Shown: positions 46,101 through 60,867 of the stretch, one piece after another | How the letters are laid out: every line of letters starts with the position of its first letter | How positions within the stretch are numbered: position 1 is the first letter of the stretch | Source of the DNA: Siphonodentalium dalli | Taxonomy: Eukaryota > Mollusca > Scaphopoda > Gadilida > Siphonodentaliidae | NCBI GenBank assembly: GCA_032622095.1 | Contig: CP136061.1 | Span: 171,189,107-171,253,106, forward strand | DNA: 64,000 nt | Reading direction: 5' to 3' | Notes under the pieces: model-generated | Databases searched by the model: none | The model's input: only the letters and a program-made list of their open reading frames with translations | What the model was told of the DNA's origin: nothing | Position numbers and translations under genes: made by a program

Positions 46101-47216
46101 CTGTATGATATAACAACAAATTCTGCCTATATTTTACTATTTCTGTTTATGGCGGTTTTTGACGGAGCTGAATATTTTAACAGCATACCCACCGCCAAAG
46201 ACAGCCCGTATCTTTAATATGAGCAATAAAAGATGTTTTTTTATTAATACCAAATGCTCTCACCATACCCAGAAGCTGCACGTTGCATGGCAAATTATAT
46301 ATTGAGATGTCTGCCTAAGGTCGGATTATTTCAAGAGTCTCCCGAATGTCGTTTCATGTTGTTAGGTATATGTATATCATTACATGGTATTGGTTATAAT
46401 AATTAAAGGCACGGGCGGCGTTCGTTGCAGAACTATTCATATGTGATCAAATCGCCACCAACAGATGGAATATTAAAATATATATAGCTTTGTCGAGATG
46501 TCTCCCTAAGGTCGGATTATTTCAAGAGTCTCCCGAATGTCGTTAATTTTGTTAGCTATATGTATATGTATATCAGTACATGGCATTGGTTATAATAATT
46601 AAAGGCACGGGCGGTGTTCGTTGCAGAAATATTAATATGTGGTCAAATCGCCACCAACAGATGGAATATTAAAATATGTACAGTTTTGTTCATATGCAAA
46701 CGTAATCAGCGCACGAATAGCGTATTGTCCTCAATGTGTACGATGATTGCGTAAACAACAGCATGCTCGTGTTACAGAAGTTTTGCTTCTGTTTACATAA
46801 CACAACGCAATCATATTGGTTAATCACACAAACATTATATAAACGCTCTTCATAACTTCCATATAAGAAAAATAGTAACAAACAACGCTCTTTATGCTTA
46901 CCATATCCGGATCTATACAAAAGTCAGGAAACGTAACGGTTTTTTCCTTTAGTTTGCACAACAAAGTGAAAACAATTGACAATAACATACTGTTTATGCC
47001 ATATTTCTGTATGATATAAAAAACAACAAATTCTGCCTATATTTTATTATTTCTGTTTATGGCGGTTTTTGACGGAGATGAATATTTTAACAGCATACCC
47101 ACCGCCAACGCCGCCCGTATCTATAATATGAGCAATAAAAGGTGTTTTTTATTAATACCAAATGCTCTCACCATACCCAGAAGCTGCACGTTGCATGGAA
47201 AATGATATATTGAGAT
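39001..47216 (+). repeat. 8.56-kb higher-order repeat, copy A
   Basis: Matches 47565-55775 at offsets of 8564-8565 bp (8559 after a 6-bp deletion near 54401 in copy B). Shared private variants include the out-of-register junction GAATGTCG-TTACCATATCC at about 46040, CAGGACATGG and CTCTTCATAACTTCC. The match ends at about 47217, where copy A switches to a different monomer type. Confidence 0.85.
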
Positions 47217-47564
47217 GTTTGCCTAAGGTCGGATTATTTCAAGAGTCTCCCGAATGTCGTTTCATGTTGTTAGGTATATGTATATCATTACATGGTATTG
47301 GTTATAATAGTTAAAGGTACGGGCGGCGTTCGTTGCAGAACTATTCATATGTGATCAAATCGCCACCAACAGATGGAAAATTAAAATATATATAGCTGTG
47401 TCGAGATGTCTCCCTAAGGTCGGATTATTTCAAGAGTCTACCTAATGTCGTTAATTTTGTTAGCTATATGTATATGTATATGAGTACATGGCATTGGTTA
47501 TAATAATTAAAGGCACGGGCGGTGTTCGTTGCAGAACTATTCATATGTAATCAAATCGCCACCA

Positions 47565-50500
47565 ACAGATGGAATATTAAAATATATATAGCTTTGTCGA
47601 GATGTCTCCCTAAGGTCGGATTATTTCAAGAGTCTCCCTAATGTCGTTAATTTTGTTAGCTATATGTATATGTATATCAGTACATGGAATTGGTTATACT
47701 AATTAAAGGCACGGGTGGCGTTCGTTGCAGAACTATTCATATGTGATCAAATCGCCACCAACAGATGGAATATTAAAATATATATAGCTGTGTCGAGATG
47801 TCTCCCTAAGGTCGGATTATTTCAAGAGTCTCCCTAATGTCGTTGATTTTGTTAGCTATATGTATATGTATGTCAGTACATGGCATTGGTTATAATAATT
47901 AAAGGTACGGGCGGTGTTCGTTGCAGAAATATAAATATGTGGTCAAATCGCCACCAACAGATGGAATATTAAAATATGTACAGTTTTGTTCATATCCAAA
48001 CGTAATCAGCGCGTGAATAGTGTATTGTCCTCAATGTGTACGATGATTGCGTAAACAACAGCATGCTCGTGTTACAGAAGTTTTGCTTCTGTTTACATAA
48101 CACAACGTAATCATATTGGTTAATCACACAAACATTATATAAACGCTCTTCGTTATTTCCATATAAGAAAAAAATAGTAACAAACAACGCTCTTTATGAT
48201 TACCATATCCGGATCTATACAAAAGTCAGGAAACGTAACGGTTTTTTCCTTTTGTTTGCACAACAATGTGAAAACAATTGACAATAACATACTGTTTATG
48301 CCATATTTCTGTTTGATATAACAACAGATTCTGCCTATATTTTACTATTTCTGTGTATGGCGGTTTTTGACGGAGATGAATATTTTAACAGCATACCCAC
48401 CGCCAACACCGCCTGTATCTATAATATGAGCAATAAAAGATGTTTTTTTATTAATACCAAATGCTCTCACCATACCCTGAAGCTGCACGTTGCATGGAAA
48501 ATGATATATTGAGATGTCTGCCTAAGGTCGGATTATGTCAAGAGTCTCCCGAATGTCGTTTCATGTTGTTAGGTATATGTATATCATTACATGGTATTGG
48601 TTATAATAATTAAAGGCACGGGCGCCGTTCGTTGCAGAACTATTCATATGTGATCAAATCGCCACCAACAGATGGAATATTAAAACATGTACAGTTTGGT
48701 TCATATGCAAACGTAATCAGCGCGTGAATAGTGTATTGTCCTCAATGTGTACGATGATTGCGTAAACAACAGCATGCTCGTGTTACAGAAGTTTTGCTTC
48801 TGTTTACAAAACACAACGCAATCATATTGGTTAATCACACAAACATTATATAAACGCTCTTCATTATTTCCATATAAGAAAAATAGTAACAAACAACGCT
48901 CTTTATGCTTACCATATCCGGATCTATACAAAAGTCAGGAAACGTAACGGTTTTTTCCTTTTGTTTGCACAACAAAGTGAAAACAATTGACAATAACATA
49001 CTGTTTATGCCATATTTCTGTATGATATAACAACAACTTCTGCCTATATTTTACTATTTCTGTTTATGGCGGTTTTTGACGGAGATGAATATTTTAATAG
49101 CATACCCACCGCCAACACCGCCCGTATCTTTAATATGAGCAATAAAAGATGTTTTTTTATTAATACCAAATGCTCTCACCATACCCAGAAGCTGCACGTT
49201 GCATGGAAAATGATATATTGAGATGTCTGCTTAAGGTCGGATTATTTCAAGAGTCTCCCGAATGTCGTTTCATGTTGTTAGGTATATGTATATCATTACA
49301 TGGTATTGGTTATAATAATTAAAGGCACGGGCGGCATTCGTTGCAGAACTATTCATATGTGATCAAATCGCCACCAACAGATGGAAAATTAAAATATATA
49401 TAGCTTTGTCGAGATGTCTCCCTAAGGTCGGATTATTTCAAGAGTCTCCCTAATGTCGTTAATTTTGTTAGCTATATGTATATGTATATGAGTACATGGC
49501 ATTGGTTATAATAATTAAAAGCACGGGCGGTGTTCGTTGCATAAATATTAATATGTGGTCAAATCGCCACCAACAGATGGAATATTAAAACATGTACAGT
49601 TTTGTTCATATGCAAACGTAATCAGCGCATGAATAGTGTATTGTCCTCAATGTGTACGATGATTGCGTAAACAACAGCATGCTCGTGTTATAAAAGTTTT
49701 GCTTCTGTTTACATAACACAACGCAATCATATTAGTTAATCACACAAACATTATATAAACGCTCTTCATTATTTCCATATAAGAAATATAGTAACAAACA
49801 ACGCTCTTTATGCTTACCATATCCGGATCTATACAAAAGTCAGGAAACGTAACGTAAAGTTTATGCCATAGTTCTGTATGATATAACAACAAATTCTGCC
49901 TATATTTTACTATTTCTGTTTATGGCGGTTTTTGACGGAGCTGAATATTTTAACAGCATACCCACCGCCAAAGACAGCCCGTATCTTTAATATGAGCAAT
50001 AAAAGATGTTTTTTTATTAATACCAAATGCTCTCACCATACCCAGAAGCTGCACGTTGCATGGAAAATGATATATTGAGATGTCTGCCTAAGGTCGGATT
50101 ATTTCAAGAGTCTCCCGAATGTCGTTTCATGTTGTTAGGTATATGTATATCATTACATGGTATTGGTTATAATAATTAAAGGCACGGGCGGCGTTCGTTG
50201 CAGAACTATTCATATGTGATCAAATCGCCACCAACAGATGGAAAATTAAAATATATATAGCTTTGTCGAGATGTCTCCCTAAGGTCGGATTATTTCAAGA
50301 GTCTCCCTAATGTCGTTAATTTTGTTAGCTATATGTATATGTATATCAGTACATGGCATTGGTTATAATAATTAAAGGCACGGGCGGTGTTCGTTGCAGA
50401 AATATTAATATGTGATCAAATCGCCACCAACAGATGGAATATTAAAATATGTACAGTTTTGTTCATATGCAAACGTAATCAGCGCACGAATAGTGTATTG

Positions 50501-53500
50501 TCCTCAATGTGTACGATGATTGCGTAAACAACAGCATGCTCGTGTTACAGAAGTTTTGCTTCTGTTTACATAACACAACGCAATCATATTGGTTAATCAC
50601 ACAAACATTATATAAACGCTCTTCATTACTTCCATATAAGAAAAATAGTAACAAACAACGCTCTTTATGCTTACCATATCCGGATCTATACAAAAGTCAG
50701 GAAACTTAACGGTTTTTTCCTTTAGTTTGCACAACAAAGTGAAAACAATTGACAATAACATACTGTTTATGCCATATTTCTGTATGATATAAAAAACAAC
50801 AAATTCTGCCTATATTTTATTATTTCTGTTTATGGCGGTTTTTGACGGAGATGAATATTTTAACAGCATACCCACCGCCAACACCGCCCGTATCTATAAT
50901 ATGAGCAATAAAAGATGTTTTTTTTATTAATACCAAATGCTCTCACCATACCCAGAAGCTGCACGTTGCATGGAAAATGATATATTGAGATGTCTGCCTA
51001 AGGTCGGATTATTTCAAGAGTCTCCCGAATGTCGTTTCATGTTGTTAGGTATATGTATAGCATTACATGGTATTGGTTATAATAATTAAAGGTACGGGCG
51101 GCGTTCGTTGCAGAACTATTCATATGTAATCAAATCGCCACCAACAGATGGAATATTAAAATATATATAGCTTTGTCGAGATGTCTCCCTAAGGTCGGAT
51201 TATTTCAAGAGTCTCCCTAATGTCGTTAATTTTGTTAGCTATATGTATATGTATATCAGGACATGGCATTGGTTATAATAATTAAAGGCACGGGCGGTGT
51301 TCGTTGCAGAAATATTAATATGTGGTCAAATCGCCACCAACAGATGGAATATTAAAATATGTACAGTTTTGTTCATATGCATACGTAATCAGCGCATGAA
51401 TAGTGTATTGTCCTCAATGTGTACGATGATTGCGTAAACAACAGCATGCTCGTGTTATAAAAGTTTTGCTTCTGTTTACATAACACAACGCAATCATATT
51501 AGTTAATCACACAAACATTATATAAACGCTCTTCATTATTTCCATATTAGAAATATAGTAACAAACAACGCTCTTTATGCTTACCATATCCGGATCTATA
51601 CAAAAGTCAGGAAACGTAACGTAAAGTTTATGCCATAGTTCTGTATGATATAACAACAAATTCTGCCTATATTTTACTATTTCTGTTTATGGCGGTTTTT
51701 GACGGAGCTGAATATTTTAACAGCATACCCACCGCCAAAGACAGCCCGTATCTTTAATATGAGCAATAAAAGATGTTTTTTTATTAATACCAAATGCTCT
51801 CACCATACCCAGAAGCTGCACGTTGCATGGCAAATTATATATTGAGATGTCTGCCTAAGGTCGGATTATTTCAAGAGTCTCCCGAATGTCGTTTCATGTT
51901 GTTAGGTATATGTATATCATTACATGGTATTGGTTATAATAATTAAAGGCACGGGCGGCGTTCGTTGCAGAACTATTCATATGTGATCAAATCGCCACCA
52001 ACAGATGGAATATTAAAATATATATAGCTTTGTCGAGATGTCTCCCTAAGGTCGGATTATTTCAAGAGTCTCCCGAATGTCGTTAATTTTGTTAGCTATA
52101 TGTATATGTATATCAGTACATGGCATTGGTTATAATAATTAAAGGCACGGGCGGTGTTCGTTGCAGAAATATTAATATGTGGTCAAATCGCCACCAACAG
52201 ATGGAATATTAAAATATGTACAGTTTTGTTCATATGCAAACGTAATCAGCGCACGAATAGCGTATTGTCCTCAATGTGTACGATGATTGCGTAAACAACA
52301 GCATGCTCGTGTTACAGAAGTTTTGCTTCTGTTTACATAACACAACGCAATCATATTGGTTAATCACACAAACATTATATAAACGCTCTTCATAACTTCC
52401 ATATAAGAAAAATAGTAACAAACAACGCTCTTTATGCTTACCATATCCGGATCTATACAAAAGTCAGGAAACGTAACGGTTTTTTCCTTTAGTTTGCACA
52501 ACAAAGTGAAAACAATTGACAATAACATACTGTTTATGCCATATTTCTGTATGATATAAAAAACAACAAATTCTGCCTATATTTTATTATTTCTGTTTAT
52601 GGCGGTTTTTGACGGAGATGAATATTTTAACAGCATACCCACCGCCAACACCGCCCGTATCTATAATATGAGCAATAAAAGGTGTTTTTTATTAATACCA
52701 AATGCTCTCACCATACCCAGAAGCTGCACGTTGCATGGAAAATGATATATTGAGATGTCTGTCTAAGGTCGGATTATTTCAAGAGTCTCCCGAATGTCGT
52801 TTCATGTTGATAGGTATATGTATATCATTACATGGTATTGGTTATAATAATTAAAGGCACGGGCGGCGTTCGTTGCAGAACTATTCATATGTAATCAAAT
52901 CGCCACCAACAGATGGAATATTAAAATATATATAGCTTTGTCGAGATGTCTCCCTAAGGTCGGATTATTTCAAGAGTCTCCATAATGTCGTTAATTTTGT
53001 TAGCTATATGTATATCAGTACATGGCATTGGTTATAATAATTAAAGGCACGGGCGGTGTTCGTTGCAGAAGTATTAATATGTGGTCAAATCGCCACCAAC
53101 AGATGGAATATTAAAATATCTACAGTTTTGTTCATATGCAAACGTAATCAGCGCGTGAATAGTGTATTGTCCTCAATGTATACGATGATTGCGTAAACAA
53201 CAGCATGCTCGTGTTACAGAAGTTTTGCTTCTGTTTACACAACACAACGCAATCATATTGGTTAATCACACAAACATTATATAAACGCTCTTCATTATTT
53301 CCATATAAGAACAATAGTAACAAACAACGCTCTTTATGCTTACCATATCCGGATCTATACAAAAGTCAGGAAACGTAACGGTTTTTTTCTTTTGTTTGCA
53401 CAACAAAGTGAAAACAATTGACAATAACATACTGTTTATGCCATATTTCTGTATGATATAACAAAACATTCTGCCTATATTTTACTATTTCTGTTTATGG

Positions 53501-55775
53501 CTGTTTTTGAAGGAGATGAATATTTTAACAGCATACCCACCGCCAAAGACAGCCCATATCTTTAATATGAGCAATAAAAGATGTTTTTTTTATTAATACC
53601 AAATGCTCTCACCATACACAGAAGCTGCACGTTGCATGGAAAATGATATATTGAGATGTTTGCCTAAGGTCGGATTATTTCAAGAGTCTCCCGAATGTCG
53701 TTTCATGTTGTTAGGTATATGTATATCATTACATGGTATTGGTTATAATAGTTAAAGGTACGGGCGGCGTTCGTTGCAGAACTATTCATATGTGATCAAA
53801 TCGCCACCAACAGATGGAAAATTAAAATATATATAGCTGTGTCGAGATGTCTCCCTAAGGTCGGATTATTTCAAGAGTCTACCTAATGTCGTTAATTTTG
53901 TTAGCTATATGTATATGTATATGAGTACATGGCATTGGTTATAATAATTAAAGGCACGGGCGGTGTTCGTTGCATAAATATTAATATGTGGTCAAATCGC
54001 CACCAACAGATGGAATATTAAAACATGTACAGTTTTGTTCATATGCAAACGTAATCAGCGCGTGAATAGTGTATTGTCCTCAATGTGTACGATGATTGCG
54101 TAAACAACAGCATGCTCGTGTTACAGAAGTTTTGCTTCTGTTTACAAAACACAACGCAATCATATTGGTTAATCACACAAACATTATATAAACGCTCTTC
54201 ATTATTTCCATATAAGAAAAATAGTAACAAACAACGCTCTTTATACTTACCATATCCGGAGCTATACAAAAGTCAGGAAACGTAACGGTTTTTTCCTTTT
54301 GTTTGCACAACAAAGTGAAAACAATTGACAATAACATACTGTTTATGCCATATTTCTGTATGATATAACAACAACTTCTGCCTATATTTTACTATTTCTG
54401 GCGGTTTTTGACGGAGATGAATATTTTAGTAGCATACCCACCGCCAACACCGCCCGTATCTTTAATATGAGCAATAAAAGATGTTTTTTTATTAATACCA
54501 AATGCTCTCACCATACCCAGAAGCTGCACGTTGCATGGAAAATGATATATTGAGATGTCTGCTTAAGGTCGGATTATTTCAAGAGTCTCCCGAATGTCGT
54601 TACCATATCCGGATCTATACAAAAGTCAGGAAACGTAACGTAAAGTTTATGCCATAGTTCTGTATGATATAACAACAAATTCTGCCTATATTTTACTATT
54701 TCTGTTTATGGCGGTTTTTGACGGAGCTGAATATTTTAACAGCATACCCACCGCCAAAGACAACCCGTATCTTTAATATGAGCAATAAAAGATGTTTTTT
54801 TATTAATACCAAATGCTCTCACCATACCCAGAAGCTGCACGTTGCATGGCAAATTATATATTGAGATGTCTGCCTAAGGTCGGATTATTTCAAGAGTCTC
54901 CCGAATGTCGTTTCATGTTGTTAGGTATATGTATATCATTACATGGTATTGGTTATAATAATTAAAGGCACGGGCGGCGTTCGTTGCAGAACTATTCATA
55001 TGTGATCAAATCGCCACCAACAGATGGAATATTAAAATATATATAGCTTTGTCGAGATGTCTCCCTAAGGTCGGATTATTTCAAGAGTCTCCCGAATGTC
55101 GTTAATTTTGTTAGCTATATGTATATGTATATCAGTACATGGCATTGGTTATAATAATTAAAGGCACGGGCGGTGTTCGTTGCAGAAATATTAATATGTG
55201 GTCAAATCGCCACCAACAGATGGAATATTAAAATATGTACAGTTTTGTTCATATGCAAACGTAATCAGCGCACGAATAGCGTATTGTCCTCAATGTGTAC
55301 GATGATTGCGTAAACAACAGCATGCTCGTGTTACAGAAGTTTTGCTTCTGTTTACATAACACAACGCAATCATATTGGTTAATCACACAAACATTATATA
55401 AACGCTCTTCATAACTTCCATATAAGAAAAATAGTAACAAACAACGCTCTTTATGCTTACCATATCCGGATCTATACAAAAGTCAGGAAACGTAACGGTT
55501 TTTTCCTTTAGTTTGCACAACAAAGTGAAAACAATTGACAATAACATACTGTTTATGCCATATTTCTGTATGATATAAAAAACAACAAATTCTGCCTATA
55601 TTTTATTATTTCTGTTTATGGCGGTTTTTGACGGAGATGAATATTTTAACAGCATACCCACCGCCAACACCGCCCGTATCTATAATATGAGCAATAAAAG
55701 GTGTTTTTTATTAATACCAAATGCTCTCACCATACCCAGAAGCTGCACGTTGCATGGAAAATGATATATTGAGAT
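47565..55775 (+). repeat. 8.56-kb higher-order repeat, copy B
   Basis: Direct tandem partner of 39001-47216. Differences are sparse single bases plus one 6-bp deletion (TTTCTGGCGG for TTTCTGTTTATGGCGG near 54400). Confidence 0.85.
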
Positions 55776-57625
55776 GTCTGTCTAAGGTCGGATTATTTCA
55801 AGAGTCTCCCGAATGTCGTTTCATGTTGATAGGTATATGTATATCATTACATGGTATTGGTTATAATAATTAAAGGCACGGGCGGCGTTCGTTGCAGAAC
55901 TATTCATATGTAATCAAATCGCCACCAACAGATGGAATATTAAAATATATATAGCTTTGTCGAGATGTCTCCCTAAGGTCGGATTATTTCAAGAGTCTCC
56001 ATAATGTCGTTAATTTTGTTAGCTATATGTATATCAGTACATGGCATTGGTTATAATAATTAAAGGCACGGGCGGTGTTCGTTGCAGAAGTATTAATATG
56101 TGGTCAAATCGCCACCAACAGATGGAATATTAAAATATCTACAGTTTTGTTCATATGCAAACGTAATCAGCGCGTGAATAGTGTATTGTCCTCAATGTAT
56201 ACGATGATTGCGTAAACAACAGCATGCTCGTGTTACAGAAGTTTTGCTTCTGTTTACACAACACAACGCAATCATATTGGTTAATCACACAAACATTATA
56301 TAAACGCTCTTCATTATTTCCATATAAGAACAATAGTAACAAACAACGCTCTTTATGCTTACCATATCCGGATCTATACAAAAGTCAGGAAACGTAACGG
56401 TTTTTTCCTTTTGTTTGCACAACAAAGTGAAAACAATTGACAATAACATACTGTTTATGCCATATTTCTGTATGATATAACAAAACATTCTGCCTATATT
56501 TTACTATTTCTGTTTATGGCTGTTTTTGAAGGAGATGAATATTTTAACAGCATACCCACCGCCAAAGACAGCCCATATCTTTAATATGAGCAATAAAAGA
56601 TGTTTTTTTTATTAATACCAAATGCTCTCACCATACCCAGAAGCTGCACGTTGCATGGAAAATGATATATTGAGATGTTTGCCTAAGGTCGGATTATTTC
56701 AAGAGTCTCCCGAATGTCGTTTCATGTTGTTAGGTATATGTATATCATTACATGGTATTGGTTATAATAGTTAAAGGTACGGGCGGCGTTCGTTGCAGAA
56801 CTATTCATATGTGATCAAATCGCCACCAACAGATGGAAAATTAAAATATATATAGCTGTGTCGAGATGTCTCCCTAAGGTCGGATTATTTCAAGAGTCTA
56901 CCTAATGTCGTTAATTTTGTTAGCTATATGTATATGTATATGAGTACATGGCATTGGTTATAATAATTAAAGGCACGGGCGGTGTTCGTTGCATAAATAT
57001 TAATATGTGGTCAAATCGCCACCAACAGATGGAATATTAAAACATGTACAGTTTTGTTCATATGCAAACGTAATCAGCGCGTGAATAGTGTATTGTCCTC
57101 AATGTGTACGATGATTGCGTAAACAACAGCATGCTCGTGTTACAGAAGTTTTGCTTCTGTTTACAAAACACAACGCAATCATATTGGTTAATCACACAAA
57201 CATTATATAAACGCTCTTCATTATTTCCATATAAGAAAAATAGTAACAAACAACGCTCTTTATACTTACCATATCCGGAGCTATACAAAAGTCAGGAAAC
57301 GTAACGGTTTTTTCCTTTTGTTTGCACAACAAAGTGAAAACAATTGACAATAACATACTGTTTATGCCATATTTCTGTATGATATAACAACAACTTCTGC
57401 CTATATTTTACTATTTCTGTTTATGGCGGTTTTTGACGGAGATGAATATTTTAGTAGCATACCCACCGCCAACACCGCCCGTATCTTTAATATGAGCAAT
57501 AAAAGATGTTTTTTTATTAATACCAAATGCTCTCACCATACCCAGAAGCTGCACGTTGCATGGAAAATGATATATTGAGATGTCTGCTTAAGGTCGGATT
57601 ATTTCAAGAGTCTCCCGAATGTCGT
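51582..57625 (+). repeat. 3019-bp tandem duplication with microhomology junction
   Basis: 51582-54605 is repeated as 54601-57625. The junction at 54601 joins linker sequence (CCCGAATGTCG) to the middle of a MITE module (TTACCATATCCGG), positions that are not homologous within the monomer. Only TT is shared at the breakpoint. The right end at 57625 shows the uninterrupted linker (GTCGTTTCATGTTG), so the junction is directional and datable relative to the 8.56-kb repeat. Confidence 0.85.
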
Positions 57626-60600
57626 TTCATGTTGTTAGGTATATGTATATCATTACATGGTATTGGTTATAATAATTAAAGGCACGGGCGGCATTCGTTG
57701 CAGAACTATTCATATGTGATCAAATCGCCACCAACAGATGGAATATTAAAATATATATAGCTTTGTCGAGATGTCTCCCTAAGGTCGGATTATTTCCAGA
57801 GTCTCCCTAATGTCGTTAATTTTGTTAGCTATATGTATATGTATATCAGAACATGGCATTGGTTATAATAATTAAAGGCACGGGCGGTGTTCGTTGCAGA
57901 AATATTAATATGTGGTCAAATCGCCACCAACAGATGGAATATTAAAATATGTACAGTTTTGTTCATATGCAAACGTAATCAGCGCATGAATAGTGTATTG
58001 TCCTCAATGTGTACGATGATTGCGTAAACAACAGCATGCTCGTGTTATAAAAGTTTTGCTTCTGTTTACATAACACAACGCAATCATATTGGTTAATCAC
58101 ACAAACATTATATAAACGCTCTTCGTGATTTCCATATAAGAAATATAGTAACAAACAACGCTCTTTATGCTTACCATATCCGGATATATACAAAAGTCAG
58201 GAAACGTAACGTAAAGTTTATGCCATAGTTCTGTATGATATAACAACAAATTCTGCCTATATTTTACTATTTCTGTTTATGGCGGTTTTTGACGGAGCTG
58301 AATATTTTAACAGCATACCCACCGCCAAAGACAGCCCGTATCTTTAATATGAGCAATAAAAGATGTTTTTTTATTAATACCAAATGCTCTCACCATACCC
58401 AGAAGCTGCACGTTGCATGGAAAATGATATATTGAGATGTCTGCCTAAGGTAGGATTATTTCAAGAGTCTCCCGAATGTCGTTTCATGTTGTTAGGTATA
58501 TGTATATCATTACATGGTATTGGTTATAATAATTAAAGGCACGGGCGGCGTTCGTTGCAGAACTATTCATATGTGATCAAATCGCCACCAACAGATGGAA
58601 TATTAAAATATATATAGCTTTGTCGAGATGTCTCCCTAAGGTCGGATTATTTCAAGAGTCTCCCTAATGTCGTTAATGTTGTTAGCTATATGTATATGTA
58701 TATGAGTACATGGCATTGGTTATAATAATTAATGGCACGGGCGGTGTTCGTTGCATAAATATTAATATGTGGTCAAATCGCCACCAACAGATGGAATATT
58801 AAAATATGTACAGTTTTGTTCATATGCAAACGTAATCAGCGCACGAATAGTGTATTGTCCTCAATGTGTACGATGATTGCGTAAACAACAGCATGCTCGT
58901 GTTACCGAAGTTTTGCTTCTGTTTACATAACACAACGCAATCATATTGGTTAATCACACAAACATTATATAAACGCTCTTCATTACTTCCATATAAGAAA
59001 AATAGTAACAAATAACGCTCTTTATGCTTACCATATCCGGATCTATACAAAAGTCAGGAAACGTAACGGTTTTTTCCTTTAGTTTGCACAACAAAGTGAA
59101 AACAATTGACAATAACATACTGTTTATGCCATATTTCTGTATGATATAAAAAACAACAAATTCTGCCTATATTTTACTATTTCTGTTTATGGCGGTTTTT
59201 GACGGAGATGAATATTTTAACAGCATACCCACCGCCAACACCGCCCGTATCTATAATATGAGCAATAAAAGATGTTTTTTATTAATACCAAATGCTCTCA
59301 CCATACCCAGAAGCTGCACGTTGCATGGAAAATGATATATTGAGATGTCTGTCTAAGGTCGGATTATTTCAAGAGTCTCCCGAATGTCGTTTCATGTTGT
59401 TAGGTATATGTATATCATTACATGGTATTGGTTATAATAGTTAAAGGCACGGGCGGCGTTCGTTGCAGAACTATTCATATGTGATCAAATCGCCACCAAC
59501 AGATGGAATATTAAAATATATATAGCTGTGTCGAGATGTCTCCCTAAGGTCGGATTATTTCAAGAGTCTACCTAATGTCGTTAATTTTGTTAGCTATATG
59601 TATATGTATATCAGTACATGGCATTGGTTATAATAATTAAAGGCACGGGCGGTGTTCGTTGCAGAAATATTAATATGTGGTCAAATCGCCACCAACAGAT
59701 GGAATATTAAAATATATGCAGTTTTGTTCATATGCAAACGTAATCAGCGCATGAATAGTGTATTGCCCTCAATGTGTACGATGATTGCGTAAACAGCATG
59801 CTCGTGTTACAGAAGTTTTCCTTCTGTTTACATAACACAACGCAATCATATTGGTTAATCACACAAACATTATATAAACGCTCTTCATTATTTCCATATA
59901 AGAAAAATAGTAACAAAAAACGCTCTTTATGCTTACCATATCCGGATCTATACAAAAGTCAGGAAACGTAACGGTTTTTCCTTTTGTTTGCACAACAAAG
60001 TGAAAACAATTGACAACAACATACTGTTTATGCCATATTTCTGTATGATATAACAACAAATTCTGCCTATATTTTACTATTTCTGTTTATGGCGGTTTTT
60101 GACGGAGATGAATATTTTAACAGCATACCCAACACCGCCCGTATCTTTAATATGAGCAATAAAAGATGTGTTTTTATTATTATTAATACCAAATGCTCTC
60201 ACCATACCCAGAAGCTGCGCGTTGCATGGAAAATGATATATTGAGATGTCTCCCTAAGGTCGGATTATTTCAAGAGTCTACCTAATGTCGTTAATTTTGT
60301 TAGCTATATGTATATGTATATCAGTACATGGCATTGGTTATAATAATTAAAGGCACGGGCGGTGTTCGTTGCAGAAATATTAATATGTGGTCAAATCGCC
60401 ACCAACAGATGGAATATTAAAATATGTACAGTTTTGTTCAGATGCAAACGTAATCAGCCCGTGAATAGTGTATTGTCCTCAATGTGTACGATGATTGCGT
60501 AAACAACAGCATGCTCGTGTTACGGAAGTTTTGCTTCTGTTTACATAACACAACGCAATTATAGTGGTTAATCACACAAACATTATATAAACGCTCTTTA

Positions 60601-60867
60601 GTATTTCCATATAAGGAAAGTAGTAACAAAAAACGCTCTTTATGTTTACCATATCCGGATCTAAATAAAACCTAGGAAAGGTAACGTTGTTTGCTTTTGT
60701 TTACGTAACACATTTGACGGATGTGAATATGTTAGTAGCATGCCCACCGCCGACACTGGCCGTATCTTTTATATAGCAATAAAAGATTTTTTGTTCGTTT
60801 GATATCAAATGCTCTCACCATAACCAGAAGCTTTACGTTGCATAGAAAATGATATATCGAGATGTCT

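Noticed and set aside
740-60629. Dozens of recurring 60-94-aa frames (76 aa on minus, 66 aa on plus) in the array
   Set aside because: They recur because the repeat does. They overlap on opposite strands, begin at non-ATG codons in many cases, and are broken in several monomers. Most are open only because copies are nearly identical.
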